A DNA stretch of 64,000 nucleotides, taken from NCBI RefSeq assembly GCF_014203835.1, contig NZ_JACHJW010000001.1, forward strand, positions 6,088,501 to 6,152,500, read 5' to 3'. The position numbers were made by a program, and so were the translations under genes. Shown in pieces: positions 28,622-37,124 of this stretch (the first letter of the stretch is position 1; each line of letters begins with the position of its first letter). Below the pieces are notes generated by a model. It worked only from the letters and a program-made list of their open reading frames with translations. It searched no databases and was not told where the DNA came from. Origin of the DNA: Micromonospora polyrhachis. Lineage in GTDB: Bacteria; Actinomycetota; Actinomycetes; Mycobacteriales; Micromonosporaceae.

Positions 28622-29281
28622 TCAGTTACCGGCGATCTGGCCCGCGCCGTTGAGGTAGGCGAGAACGGCGAGGACTCGGCGGTGCCCACTGTCGGTGACG
28701 GCGAGGCCCAGCTTCTGGAAGATGTTGCCGATGTGCTTGTGTACGGCATTGTCGGTGATGACAAGCCGGTCGGCGATGGTGTTGTTGTCGTGTCCCTGTG
28801 CCATCAGCGCGAGTACCTCGCGTTCGCGGGGGGTGAGGACGGAGATCGGGTCCCGGCGGTGGGCGAGGAGTTGGGCGATGACCTCGGTGTCCATGGCGGT
28901 ACCGCCGGCGGCCACCCGGCGCAGCGCGTCGACGAACTCATCCACCCGGCTGACGCGGTCCTTGAGGAGGTAACCGACGCCGCCACCGGTGGTGGCGAGT
29001 AGTTCGGCGGCGTACTGCTGCTCGACGTACTGCGACAGGACCAGGACCGGTAGGCCGGGGTGTTCCCGCCGGGCCTCCAGGGCGGCTCGGATGCCCTCGT
29101 CGCGGAACGACGGCGGTAGCCGGACGTCGACGATGGTGACGTCGGGCTGATGGTCCCGCACGGCGGTGAGGAAGCCCGCCGCATCCTCGGCGATGGCGGC
29201 GATCTGGAAGCCCACGCGGGTCAGCAGCAGTTCCAACCCGGTGGACAGCAGGACGTTGTCTTCGGCGATCACTACCCGCAC
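28622..29281 (-). CDS. NarL/LuxR-family response regulator
   Basis: A 219-aa two-component regulator. The receiver domain (1-120) has acidic residues Glu7-Asp8, the phosphoacceptor Asp52 in VTIVDVRLP, and Lys in GYLLKDRV. The C-terminal LuxR helix-turn-helix (about 148-205) reads LTPREREVLALMAQG and NNTIADRLVITDNAVHKHIG. It overlaps the sensor kinase gene upstream by 10 bases. A probable binding site, TACAGC-N2-GCTGTA, occurs before two neighbouring transcripts (30547 and 34036). Confidence 0.93.
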   Translation of the reverse strand: MRVVIAEDNVLLSTGLELLLTRVGFQIAAIAEDAAGFLTAVRDHQPDVTIVDVRLPPSFRDEGIRAALEARREHPGLPVLVLSQYVEQQYAAELLATTGGGVGYLLKDRVSRVDEFVDALRRVAAGGTAMDTEVIAQLLAHRRDPISVLTPREREVLALMAQGHDNNTIADRLVITDNAVHKHIGNIFQKLGLAVTDSGHRRVLAVLAYLNGAGQIAGN

Positions 29282-30510
29282 GGCAGCTCCAAGGTGATGG
29301 TCGTCGGTCCGCCGGCCGGGCTGTCGACCTCGACGGTGCCGTCGAGCGCGAGCGCCCGGCGGCGGATCCCCGCCAGGCCGGTGCCTCGCCGATGGTCGGC
29401 GCCGCCGGTGCCGTTGTCGGTGATCGCCACCGACAACCGGTCTGCCGTACGGCTCACCCGGACGCCGGCCGTGGTCGCGTGACTGTGCCGGGCGACGTTG
29501 GTCAGTGCTTCGGCGACGGCGAAGTAGACGACGGCCTCCACGGCCGCCGGTACCCGGTCGAGGTCACCGATGTCCAGTCGGGTGGGCACCCCGCAGCGGG
29601 CGGTCACCGCGGTCAGGGCGCCGGCGAGGCCCCGGTCGGCGAGGATGGGCGGATAGACGGTGCGGATCACGTCACGTAGTTCGGTCATCGCCTCCTCGGT
29701 TCCTTCGTGTGCGTCCCGAAGAAGTCCTTCCAGGAACTGCTCGTTCCGCGGATTGTCGGACAGTGCCTGCCGGGCCACGGCCAGCCGCATGGCGATGGCC
29801 ACCAGCCGGGCCTGGGTGCCGTCGTGCAGATCGCGCTCGATCCGGCGCAGTTCTGCGCCGTGTGCGTCGAGCACGTCCGCCCGGGTGCGGGTCAACACGG
29901 CGACCCGGTCGGTGAGCTGTTCGGCCGTCGAGGGCGACAGCGTCGCCAGGCAGATCCGGGCGTGGGCGCGAGCCATCGGCGGAAGGAAGAGGTATGCCAG
30001 TGCGGTGAGGAGGAGGAGTTGTAGGGGACCGAGGATGAGGGCATCAGCCCAGTCGGTTACCGGGATGTCGATGAACAGCCGTGGCCGGTCCTCCGGCTCG
30101 AATGCCCACCACAGTGGTGTGGCGACTGCGGCGGGCAGCAGGTTGCCTACGCACAGCAGCGCGGCGAGGCCGAGCGCTACGCCGGTTGCCGCGTTCACCG
30201 GTAGCCATAGCAGGTTCCGGCGGGTGGTCGGATCGGTCCAGGTCCGACGTGCCGTGGCGGGCGGGGCCGGACGTGGTGCGATGGGCGTGTCGAGTAGCCG
30301 GCCGGCGCGGTCGCGGTGCCAGCCCGCCCACCGTCGGGCAAGCCTCGGATGGCACAGCAACGGCAGCGCGAGCGCCGTGACGATCCCGGAGCCCAGTGAC
30401 CCCAGCAGGTAGACCCCGCCGCGCCACGCCTGCGACCACCGCCGACCCGACGTCACACCGCGTCCCGTCGTGTACCCGCTGCGGTACGGTCCCTCCGCGT
30501 GTTCCGACAC
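29272..30510 (-). CDS. Sensor histidine kinase (HisKA_3 type)
   Basis: A 412-aa membrane kinase from GTG 30510 (a start at 30546 is possible; neither has a clear ribosome site). About four transmembrane helices lie in residues 30-55, 108-130 and 155-180. The dimerisation/phosphoacceptor box is LRRIERDLHDGTQARLVAIA (His229), and the ATPase domain has VTARCGVPTRL, AEALTNVARHS (N box) and ITDNGTGGADHRRGTGLAGI (G boxes). It pairs with the overlapping response regulator. It is divergent from the ABC transporter, which suggests sensing of a cell-envelope-active compound. Confidence 0.9.
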   Translation of the reverse strand: MSEHAEGPYRSGYTTGRGVTSGRRWSQAWRGGVYLLGSLGSGIVTALALPLLCHPRLARRWAGWHRDRAGRLLDTPIAPRPAPPATARRTWTDPTTRRNLLWLPVNAATGVALGLAALLCVGNLLPAAVATPLWWAFEPEDRPRLFIDIPVTDWADALILGPLQLLLLTALAYLFLPPMARAHARICLATLSPSTAEQLTDRVAVLTRTRADVLDAHGAELRRIERDLHDGTQARLVAIAMRLAVARQALSDNPRNEQFLEGLLRDAHEGTEEAMTELRDVIRTVYPPILADRGLAGALTAVTARCGVPTRLDIGDLDRVPAAVEAVVYFAVAEALTNVARHSHATTAGVRVSRTADRLSVAITDNGTGGADHRRGTGLAGIRRRALALDGTVEVDSPAGGPTTITLELPCG

Positions 30511-30543
30511 GAGATCAAGTCTGCGGTATGGCCAACCTGCGGG

Positions 30544-30666
30544 CACTACAGCCAGCTGTAACTCACATGCGGTGGTACGGGGTATCGGTATGCGACGACG
30601 CCGAACCTAGCGTCGGACGCATGAGGTTGAGCGGCAGGAACCCATCGAGACGACGCGTGGCGCTGG
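30544..30666 (+). repeat. Promoter duplication, copy A (operator TACAGC-N2-GCTGTA at 30547-30560)
   Basis: 123 bases that match 34033-34155 without gaps at about 78% (96 identities by hand count). The copy includes a perfect 6-base-arm palindrome, 60 bases before the start codon, and TAGCGT placed 7 bases before the ATG at 30621, so the transcript is probably leaderless. The first codons of both downstream genes are part of the repeat. Confidence 0.8.
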
Positions 30667-31445
30667 TCGGGGCCACCGCGACCGACTCGCTATCCCCGGG
30701 TTCGACAACGGCGACCCGGTCGTACGCGGTGCGACTGGAGTCGGTGTCGAAGGTGTACGAGTCGGGGAAGAACGAGGTACGCGCTCTGGACGGGGTGACA
30801 GCCGGATTCCGGCGTGGCACGTTCACCGCCGTCATGGGTCCGTCCGGGTCCGGCAAGAGCACGCTGCTGAACTGCGCGGCAGGTTTGGGCCGGCCGACAT
30901 CGGGCCGGGTCGTGCTGGCGGACACGGAGCTGTCCGGCCGTTCGGAGACCGAGCTGACCGAGCTCCGGCGGGACCGGATCGGGTTCGTCTTCCAGGCGTA
31001 CAATCTGCTTGGCGCGTTGACCGTGGCGGACAACGTCACGTTGCCCGTCCGGTTGGCCGAGAAGCCTATCGACCACGAACGCCTGGCGAGCGTCCTCGCC
31101 GCGGTCGGGCTGGCCGAACATCACGACCGCCGTCCGAGCCAGCTCTCCGGTGGCCAACAGCAGCGGGTGGCGATTGCCCGAGCGCTCATCAACCGGCCCG
31201 ACCTGGTATGCGCCGACGAGCCGACGGGTGCGCTGGACAGCCGCAGCGGCCGCCAGGTCCTGGCACTGCTCAGGAGGATCGTCGACGACCTGGGGCAGAC
31301 CGTGCTGATGGTCACGCACGATCCGGTCGCGGCCGCGCGGGCCGACAGTGTGGTGTTCCTCGCCGACGGCCGGTTGGCCGGTGAGATGACCGAGCCGTCC
31401 GCCGAGCAGATCGCCGAGCGGATGACGCATCTGGGGGAGCCGTGA
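30621..31445 (+). CDS. ABC transporter ATPase, MacB/LolD type
   Basis: A 274-aa ATP-binding subunit. Residues 1-30 are an Arg-rich lead derived from a duplicated promoter segment; the ATPase starts at YAVRLESVSKVYESG. Walker A GPSGSGKSTLL, Q-loop FVFQAYNLLGALTV, signature LSGGQQQRVAIARAL, Walker B LVCADEPTGALDS and H-loop MVTHDP are intact. This group drives mechanotransmission-type permeases. The stop overlaps the permease GTG (31442). The ATG at 30621 is 7 bases after TAGCGT, so translation is probably leaderless. Confidence 0.92.
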   Translation: MRLSGRNPSRRRVALVGATATDSLSPGSTTATRSYAVRLESVSKVYESGKNEVRALDGVTAGFRRGTFTAVMGPSGSGKSTLLNCAAGLGRPTSGRVVLADTELSGRSETELTELRRDRIGFVFQAYNLLGALTVADNVTLPVRLAEKPIDHERLASVLAAVGLAEHHDRRPSQLSGGQQQRVAIARALINRPDLVCADEPTGALDSRSGRQVLALLRRIVDDLGQTVLMVTHDPVAAARADSVVFLADGRLAGEMTEPSAEQIAERMTHLGEP

Positions 31446-34024
31446 GCCGCGGTGTCTTGTCGAAGCGGACGCTGGCGCTGGCGTGGCGCACGGTGAAGGG
31501 ACGGAAGGGCGGTTTCGTCGCGGCGTTCGTCGCGGTGCTGTTCGGCTCGGCGGTGATCACGGCCTGCGGGATCCTGCTGGAGAGCAGCCAGCGCCTGGTC
31601 GTACCGACCGAGCGCTACCAGGCTGCCGACCTGGTGGTGGGTGCCCCACAGGCACTGCCGGTGGCCGACGACGTGGATCCCAGGTTCGGTGAGCGGGCCA
31701 CCCTGGCGGCCGACCGGGCCGGCGACATCGCGCGGGTGCCCGGCGTCCGGGCGGCGATCGCCGACGTCAACGTGCCGGTCAGCCTCGTGGCGGCGGACGG
31801 CCAGGTGCTCGCCGGGCCGGACGGCAACCCGGCGCTCGGGCATGGCTGGCGGTCGGCCGCACTCGGCCCGTTCGTCATGCGCGCCGGCCATGCCCCGACG
31901 GGGCCGGACGAGGTCGTGCTGGACTTCGCGCTGGCCGAGCGAGCCGGCGTCACCGTCGGCGCGTCGGTTCGACTCGCGGTCGGCTCGAACACGTCCACCT
32001 ACCGGGTGACGGGCATCGCGGGCCTGCCTGGAGGCAAACTCGTCCGGCAGTCCGCGCTGTTCTTCACCGATGACCGGGCCCGGCAACTGACCGGCCAACC
32101 GGACCGGGTGGACGTGATTGGCGTGCTGGCCGTACCCGGTGTCCGTGCCGACGAGTTGGCCAGTGCCATCGAGGCGGCAGTCTCCGGTGTGGTCGTCTAC
32201 ACCGGCGGTGCACGAAGCGAGGCAGAGTTCCTCGACATCGGCAGCGCGCGTTCGTTCATCAGCGAGCTGTCCCTGGCATTCGGCAGCAGCATGGTTCTTG
32301 TGATCATGGTCGTTGTGGCGAGCACACTCGCCTTCACCGTTCGACACCGACTGCGGGAACTGGCGCTGTTGCGGGCGATCGGCGCGACCCCGAAGCAGGT
32401 GCTCGGCATGATCGCCGCCGAGACCACGGTGGTGGGCGCGCTCGGGGCAGTGTGCGGGGTGATCCCCGGCATCGGGCTGAGCTTCCTCCTCCGCGAAACC
32501 TTCACCCTGGTCGGCGCGATACCAGGCGACTTCGAACTGTCGATCAGCCCGCTGCCGGTGCTCGGGGCGATGGTGCTGTGCCTGATCGGTGCCCGGCTGG
32601 GCGGCTGGATAGCCGCCCGGCGCGCGGCCAGGCTCAGGCCGGTGGACGCGCTTGGCGAGGTCGCGGTAGAGCCGCCCGAACTCGGATGGCTCCGATTGAC
32701 CGTCGGTGTGCTGCTCGTCCCCGCCGGTCTCGCCGCCGCGTTCGTGCTACCGCTGGTGCTACCCGGTGACGGGGCCGCTGAAAGCGCAGCCCTCTCGGCG
32801 TTCCTGCTCATCTTCGCCATCGCGCTGCTGGGGCCACGGTTGCTCGGCGGCGCCGTCACCGTGCTGGGCCCCTGGCTGAACCGCAGGTCGGGCGTCAGCG
32901 GGTTCCTCGCGACCGCGAACGCGCACGCCAACTCGCGGCGGCTCGCCGCGGCGACCACTCCGCTGATCATGGGCATCACCCTGGCCGCCGGGCAACTCTT
33001 CAGCGGAACGACCGCGAGCGCGGCGGCACAGGATCAGGCCGTGGCCGGCCTACGCGCGGACTACGTGGTCACCTCCAGGTCCGCCGGCCTGTCACCCGAG
33101 GTCGTGGACGTGCTCCGGAACGTGCCCGGCGTCTCGGCGGTGACCCCGGTCGTCCGTACCCGGACACTGGCGACCTTCACCTCGGAGGACAGCCTTCAGA
33201 TCAGGACGTACGCGGCACAGGGGGTCACCGGTGACCAACTCGCCGAGACCCTGGATCTCGGCGTTCTCAAGGGTGATGTTGCGGACCTGCGAGGCGACAC
33301 GGTGGCGTTGAGCCGGATCGCGGCGGGCACCCTCGGTGCTGCTCTCGGTGACACCGTCGACCTCCGTCTCGGTGACGGCACACCGATCACACCCAGGGTG
33401 GTGGCGCTCTACGAGCGGGGCCTCGGCCTCGGTGATGTCACACTGCCGCACGATCTCGTCCTCGAACACACCACCGACCGGCTGGACTTCGCGGTGCTGG
33501 TCACGGCGGCCAGCGGAACCGACGTCGGGGCACTCGGCGATGCGTTGCGATCCGCCGCCCGCCACCTCCCGACCATCCAGGTCGACAATCGTGAGTCGTT
33601 CGTCGCCGCACAGCGCGATGCCGTCGCCGGCGACTCGGCGGTCGGACTTATCCTCAACGCGGTCCTGCTCGGCTACCTCGCGATCGCCGTGGTGAACACC
33701 CTGGTGATGGCGACCGCCGCACGCTTCCGGGAATTCGCCCTGCTCCAACTGGTCGGCGCCACCCGTCGCCAGGTGTACGCGATGATGCGCAGCGAGGCGC
33801 GGATCATCATCGTCGCAGCCGTGCTCATCGGTACCCTGGCCGCGATCCCATCGTTGGTCGGCACCAGCCTCGGGTTGACCCGGACGCTGATTCCGTCCAT
33901 CCCACCGCTCAGCTACCTGGGAATCGTCGCGGTCGCCGCGCTGCTCGGCTGGGCTGCCATCATGTGTGCGACCCGGATCGCCATGCGTTCGCAGCCGGTC
34001 GACGCGATGGGCGGTCGCGAGTGA
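31442..34024 (+). CDS. FtsX-like ABC permease
   Basis: An 860-aa permease with two FtsX modules. One helix near residues 18-40 precedes a long extracytoplasmic domain, then helices at about 280-400; helices at about 415-470 lead into the second extracytoplasmic domain (about 520-715), and the final bundle spans about 720-850. RELALLRAIGATPKQVLGMI and REFALLQLVGATRRQVYAMM are the paired cytoplasmic coupling segments. GTG 31442 overlaps the ATPase stop. With the adjacent two-component system this resembles antimicrobial-sensing export modules; the substrate is unknown. Confidence 0.92.
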   Translation: MSRGVLSKRTLALAWRTVKGRKGGFVAAFVAVLFGSAVITACGILLESSQRLVVPTERYQAADLVVGAPQALPVADDVDPRFGERATLAADRAGDIARVPGVRAAIADVNVPVSLVAADGQVLAGPDGNPALGHGWRSAALGPFVMRAGHAPTGPDEVVLDFALAERAGVTVGASVRLAVGSNTSTYRVTGIAGLPGGKLVRQSALFFTDDRARQLTGQPDRVDVIGVLAVPGVRADELASAIEAAVSGVVVYTGGARSEAEFLDIGSARSFISELSLAFGSSMVLVIMVVVASTLAFTVRHRLRELALLRAIGATPKQVLGMIAAETTVVGALGAVCGVIPGIGLSFLLRETFTLVGAIPGDFELSISPLPVLGAMVLCLIGARLGGWIAARRAARLRPVDALGEVAVEPPELGWLRLTVGVLLVPAGLAAAFVLPLVLPGDGAAESAALSAFLLIFAIALLGPRLLGGAVTVLGPWLNRRSGVSGFLATANAHANSRRLAAATTPLIMGITLAAGQLFSGTTASAAAQDQAVAGLRADYVVTSRSAGLSPEVVDVLRNVPGVSAVTPVVRTRTLATFTSEDSLQIRTYAAQGVTGDQLAETLDLGVLKGDVADLRGDTVALSRIAAGTLGAALGDTVDLRLGDGTPITPRVVALYERGLGLGDVTLPHDLVLEHTTDRLDFAVLVTAASGTDVGALGDALRSAARHLPTIQVDNRESFVAAQRDAVAGDSAVGLILNAVLLGYLAIAVVNTLVMATAARFREFALLQLVGATRRQVYAMMRSEARIIIVAAVLIGTLAAIPSLVGTSLGLTRTLIPSIPPLSYLGIVAVAALLGWAAIMCATRIAMRSQPVDAMGGRE

Positions 34025-34032
34025 TGTCGGTG

Positions 34033-34155
34033 CACTACAGCCTGCTGTACCACATATCCGGTGGCACGAGGTATCGGTCCACGTCGACGCCGCTCCTAAC
34101 GTCAGTGGCATGCGATTGAACAGCAGGAACCTGTCGAGGCGGCGGGTCGCGCTGG
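34033..34155 (+). repeat. Promoter duplication, copy B (operator at 34036-34049)
   Basis: Partner of the copy at 30544-30666. It keeps the perfect TACAGC-CT-GCTGTA palindrome with the same 60-base distance to the start codon, and TAACGT 7 bases before ATG 34110. The serine hydrolase gene is therefore probably a separate leaderless transcript under the same regulator as the ABC operon. Confidence 0.8.
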
Positions 34156-35300
34156 CCGCGGTGGCGGGACTTGTCGCCCTCACGGTCACGGTCACCGGAC
34201 TGAATGCGGCCGAGAAGGTCGGGAACGGTGCCGACCCCGCCGTCACCCGGTTGCAGCGGGACACCGACGCGATCCACGCCCTCGGGGTGACCGGGGTGCA
34301 GGCCCGGGTGACCACCTCCGACGGTCGGGACCTCGTCGCCACCAGCGGCGTCGTCGATCGTGGCACCGGACGTCCGGTGCCACCCCACGGACGCTTCCGG
34401 ATGGCGAGCACCCGCAAGGCGTTCGAAGCCACCGTCGTCCTGCAACTGGTCGAGGAGCACCGACTGTCCCTCGACGACACCGTCGAGCGATGGCTGCCCG
34501 GAATGGTCCGGGGCAACGACAACGACGGCCGCCGGATCACCGTGCGTCACCTTCTGCAGAACACCAGTGGTATCCACGACGACCTGCCCGGCTACACGAC
34601 GCCCGAGGAGTACCGTCAGCGGCGATACGACGTGTACACCCGCGAGCAACTCGTGGCGCGGGCGATGAACCACCGGCCGGATTTCGAACCCGGAGCGGGC
34701 TGGGCCTACTCCAACACCGGCTTCGTCCTGGTCGGCATGATCATCGAGCGGGTTACCGGCCGGTCTCTGCAACAGGAGGTCACCGACCGGATCGTCGGTC
34801 CGCTCGGGCTGCACCACACCACCTGGCCCGGGACCTCGCCGTTCGTGCCCCAGCCGCACGCTCGGGCATATCAACTGTTCGAGACCGGTGAGCTGGTGGA
34901 CGTCACCGAGCAGGTGCTGGTAGATCCGGACTCCATGATCTCCAGCACCCGGGACCTCGACCGGTTCTTCCGGGCGTTGCTGGGCGGCCGGCTGCTGCGC
35001 CCCGCGCAACTGGCCGAGATGAAGCGAACGGTCGAGATCAACGAGGACATCAACGTGATCTGGCCGGGTGGCCGCTACGGGCTCGGCCTGGCCAGCCGTC
35101 CGCTGCCCTGCGGTGGCGTCTACTGGGGCCACGACGGCGGCGACGGCGGCTACATCACGGTCAACGGCGTCACCGACGACGGCCGGCGCAGCGCCGTGGT
35201 CTCCATGTCCGCCTCGCTCGGCGACTCGATGGACCACCAACTCCAGCAGCAACGCGGTGCCGACACGCTGATCCAGAACGCGCTGTGCGGCCAGGTCTAG
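34110..35300 (+). CDS. Secreted serine hydrolase, beta-lactamase / D-Ala-D-Ala carboxypeptidase type
   Basis: A 396-aa exported enzyme. An Arg-rich n-region and hydrophobic segment (12-31) form a signal peptide or anchor. The three motifs of the penicillin-recognising fold are present: RMASTRKAFE (Ser100 and Lys103), WAYSNTGF (Tyr200, Ser, Asn202) and GHDGGDGGY (His341-Asp-Gly). These class C-like hydrolases act on D-amino-acid peptides or esters. The shared promoter with the ABC operon suggests a combined envelope-stress or antibiotic response. The actual substrate cannot be read from sequence. Confidence 0.88.
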   Translation: MRLNSRNLSRRRVALAAVAGLVALTVTVTGLNAAEKVGNGADPAVTRLQRDTDAIHALGVTGVQARVTTSDGRDLVATSGVVDRGTGRPVPPHGRFRMASTRKAFEATVVLQLVEEHRLSLDDTVERWLPGMVRGNDNDGRRITVRHLLQNTSGIHDDLPGYTTPEEYRQRRYDVYTREQLVARAMNHRPDFEPGAGWAYSNTGFVLVGMIIERVTGRSLQQEVTDRIVGPLGLHHTTWPGTSPFVPQPHARAYQLFETGELVDVTEQVLVDPDSMISSTRDLDRFFRALLGGRLLRPAQLAEMKRTVEINEDINVIWPGGRYGLGLASRPLPCGGVYWGHDGGDGGYITVNGVTDDGRRSAVVSMSASLGDSMDHQLQQQRGADTLIQNALCGQV

Positions 35301-35325
35301 TCGCACCGCGCAGCGTGTCGTGAAC

Positions 35326-35368
35326 GATCGGCCCTGACCGGCGATCGCCACGCCGGCCAGGGCCGATC
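35326..35368 (+). terminator. Hairpin terminator after the serine hydrolase
   Basis: 18-base arms (35326-35343 and 35351-35368) with one mismatch and a 7-base loop. The stretch from here to 35559 shows no gene. Confidence 0.75.
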
Positions 35369-35559
35369 CGGAGGGGAACGGGTGGTGTGACTTGCGGCGG
35401 CCCGGACAGCAGCCCACAGCCGAGCGGATGACGTTGTCGAGAGCGGACCAGATCCAGGGAGAACTCACAGCGGGTGCCTTCTGCTCGATCGAGGCGCAGC
35501 AGGCGTTCTCTGCCGGTAGCCAGCCGTGGGGGGAGAGGCACTTGCCATCATGAGGTGTG

Positions 35560-36075
35560 TTACTCGACGAGCTCGGCCAGGTCGTCAATGGTGAGGCGAA
35601 GCCCGGCTGCGGCGATGTTGTCAGTCAGGTGGTCGAGCGAGCTGGTGCCGGGGATGGCCAGGGTCACCGGTGACGTCGCGAGTAGCCGCGAGGACCGTGA
35701 AGCGTTCGGCGAGTGATTCGTCGCCGGCTTTGCCCATACCGCCCACGCGTAGGTAGACCAGGTCGAGGTGGTCCTGGCCGAGGCGGCGCAGATCCTGTTC
35801 GACCAGACCGCGCAGCTGAGCGGCGGATGCCTCGTCAGCGGAGCTGACCTTGGTGGCGATCACCAGGTCTTTCGGATACGGCGACAACGCTTGCCGGATC
35901 AGCTCGTGCGCATGGAGGTCACCGAACCCATAGGTGCCGGCGGTGTCGACGTGGTTCACGCCGAGTTCCACGGCACGGCGCAGCACCGCGACGGCCACCT
36001 TTGGGATCGCGAGTGGAGCCACCGAGGGCCTCCCACGGCATGTCCGGATACCGGGCCGTGAGCTCGCGAAAACTG
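35560..36075 (-). pseudogene. Aldo/keto reductase remnant with internal deletion
   Basis: Two fragments of one NADPH-dependent aldo/keto reductase survive. The upper one (about 36005 to 35690) reads VLRRAVELGVNHVDTAGTYG through ESLAERFTVLA. The lower one is in another frame (35684 to 35560) and reads LLATSPVTLAIPGTSSLDHL to the normal C-terminus AELVE and stop TAA. The segment between them, about 110 residues that hold much of the barrel, is gone, and the join at about 35684-35690 is out of frame. The first 30-40 residues are also unlike the family. No activity is expected. Confidence 0.75.
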
Positions 36076-36236
36076 AAGGACGGCCGCGCCGCACCCGCGG
36101 GTCCGTGCACCCTTTCCAGCCTGCGGCATCCGTGGCTCACGGTAACCGTAGGGGCTGGATACGGAGCGATAGGTGTGGACGCGGGTCGCGGTGATACTCG
36201 GATGACGGCGATGGAACGGTCGAGGACGATGGCGCG

Positions 36237-36737
36237 GTGGATGAGCAGCAGGACGCCGAGCGGAGCCGCTTCCGCGATCCCTTGACCCCTCTGTACGCGC
36301 TGGCGGCCGAGGAGATCTACGTCGTGTGTCCCCGGTGCGGCCGTCGCGCCGTTGATGCTCCACGTCCGAACGGGACCAGGTGGGTGTTGACGTGGCCGCG
36401 CCGCCTCGCTTGCCGGAAGTGCGGCTACTCCGCGTCCTGGGCGCCCAGCAACCAGCAAGGTTCTGCCTGGGGCGGACCAGTGGATCCGTTCTTCCAGTTG
36501 CCGCTGTGGTTGAAGGCCGAGTGCTGCGGCGGGCACGTGTTGTGGGCGTTCAACCCTGCGCATTTGGACCTGTTGGCGGACTACGTCGCCGCGCGGCTGC
36601 GCGAGCGCGGGCCGGTGCCCGGCCGCATGAGTTTGGTGGAACGGCTGCCGGTGTGGCTGAAGGCCGCCAAGAACCGTGATGAGGTTCTGCACGTTATCGG
36701 CCGGCTGCGCGCATCGCTCGGTGAGTGCGAGGCGTAG
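36237..36737 (+). CDS. Zinc-ribbon protein of unknown function
   Basis: A 166-aa protein from GTG 36237. Two C-x2-C pairs, YVVCPRCGRRA (Cys31, Cys34) and LACRKCGYSA (Cys59, Cys62), form a likely zinc ribbon, and a further ECCGGH (Cys96, Cys97, His100) follows. The rest is mixed alpha/beta with a basic C-terminal helix. No membrane helix is present. It stands alone between two decayed genes, so context gives no role. Such ribbons bind nucleic acids or proteins. The bases 36076-36236 show nothing else. Confidence 0.65.
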   Translation: MDEQQDAERSRFRDPLTPLYALAAEEIYVVCPRCGRRAVDAPRPNGTRWVLTWPRRLACRKCGYSASWAPSNQQGSAWGGPVDPFFQLPLWLKAECCGGHVLWAFNPAHLDLLADYVAARLRERGPVPGRMSLVERLPVWLKAAKNRDEVLHVIGRLRASLGECEA

Positions 36738-36839
36738 TACCGGTAGATAGCCGTAGATATGCATGGTGGAGATGTGGGCATGAAGAGGGCTCCAGAACAC
36801 GGTGAGGGTGGGTTCAGCGCCGTCGTTGGGCGCTTGGCG

Positions 36840-36995
36840 CAGCCGGCCACGTGCTCGCGGCGAGTGTGGCCGCCGCGATTCGGGTCGCCCTCCACCGATG
36901 GGCACAGCCAAGCGCCGCGAACCCCTCGACCGGTGGGCTCGTCGTGCCCTCCGGTTCACTGGCCGACCTGTTCACAAGGGCCGGAATGCGACAGG
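36840..36995 (+). pseudogene. Possible TetR C-terminal remnant
   Basis: In the 36738-37124 gap one frame reads VLAASVAAAIRVALHRW and, 17 codons later, SGSLADLFTRA, which resembles the end of TetR-family proteins. There is no matching N-terminal DNA-binding part. It may be decay debris or chance. The rest of the gap shows no gene; a short duplicated GGAGTGGGTACGGCGG lies at about 37036-37070. Confidence 0.25.
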
Positions 36996-37124
36996 GCTCG
37001 AATACCGTCACTTCACCAGGTTTCGCAAACCCGGTCGGAGTGGGTACGGCGGGAGTGGGTACGGCGGAAAAGGCGGGGACCCGGCCGCCTGTCGACGACC
37101 GGGTCCCTGGAACCGGGGTGTTGA

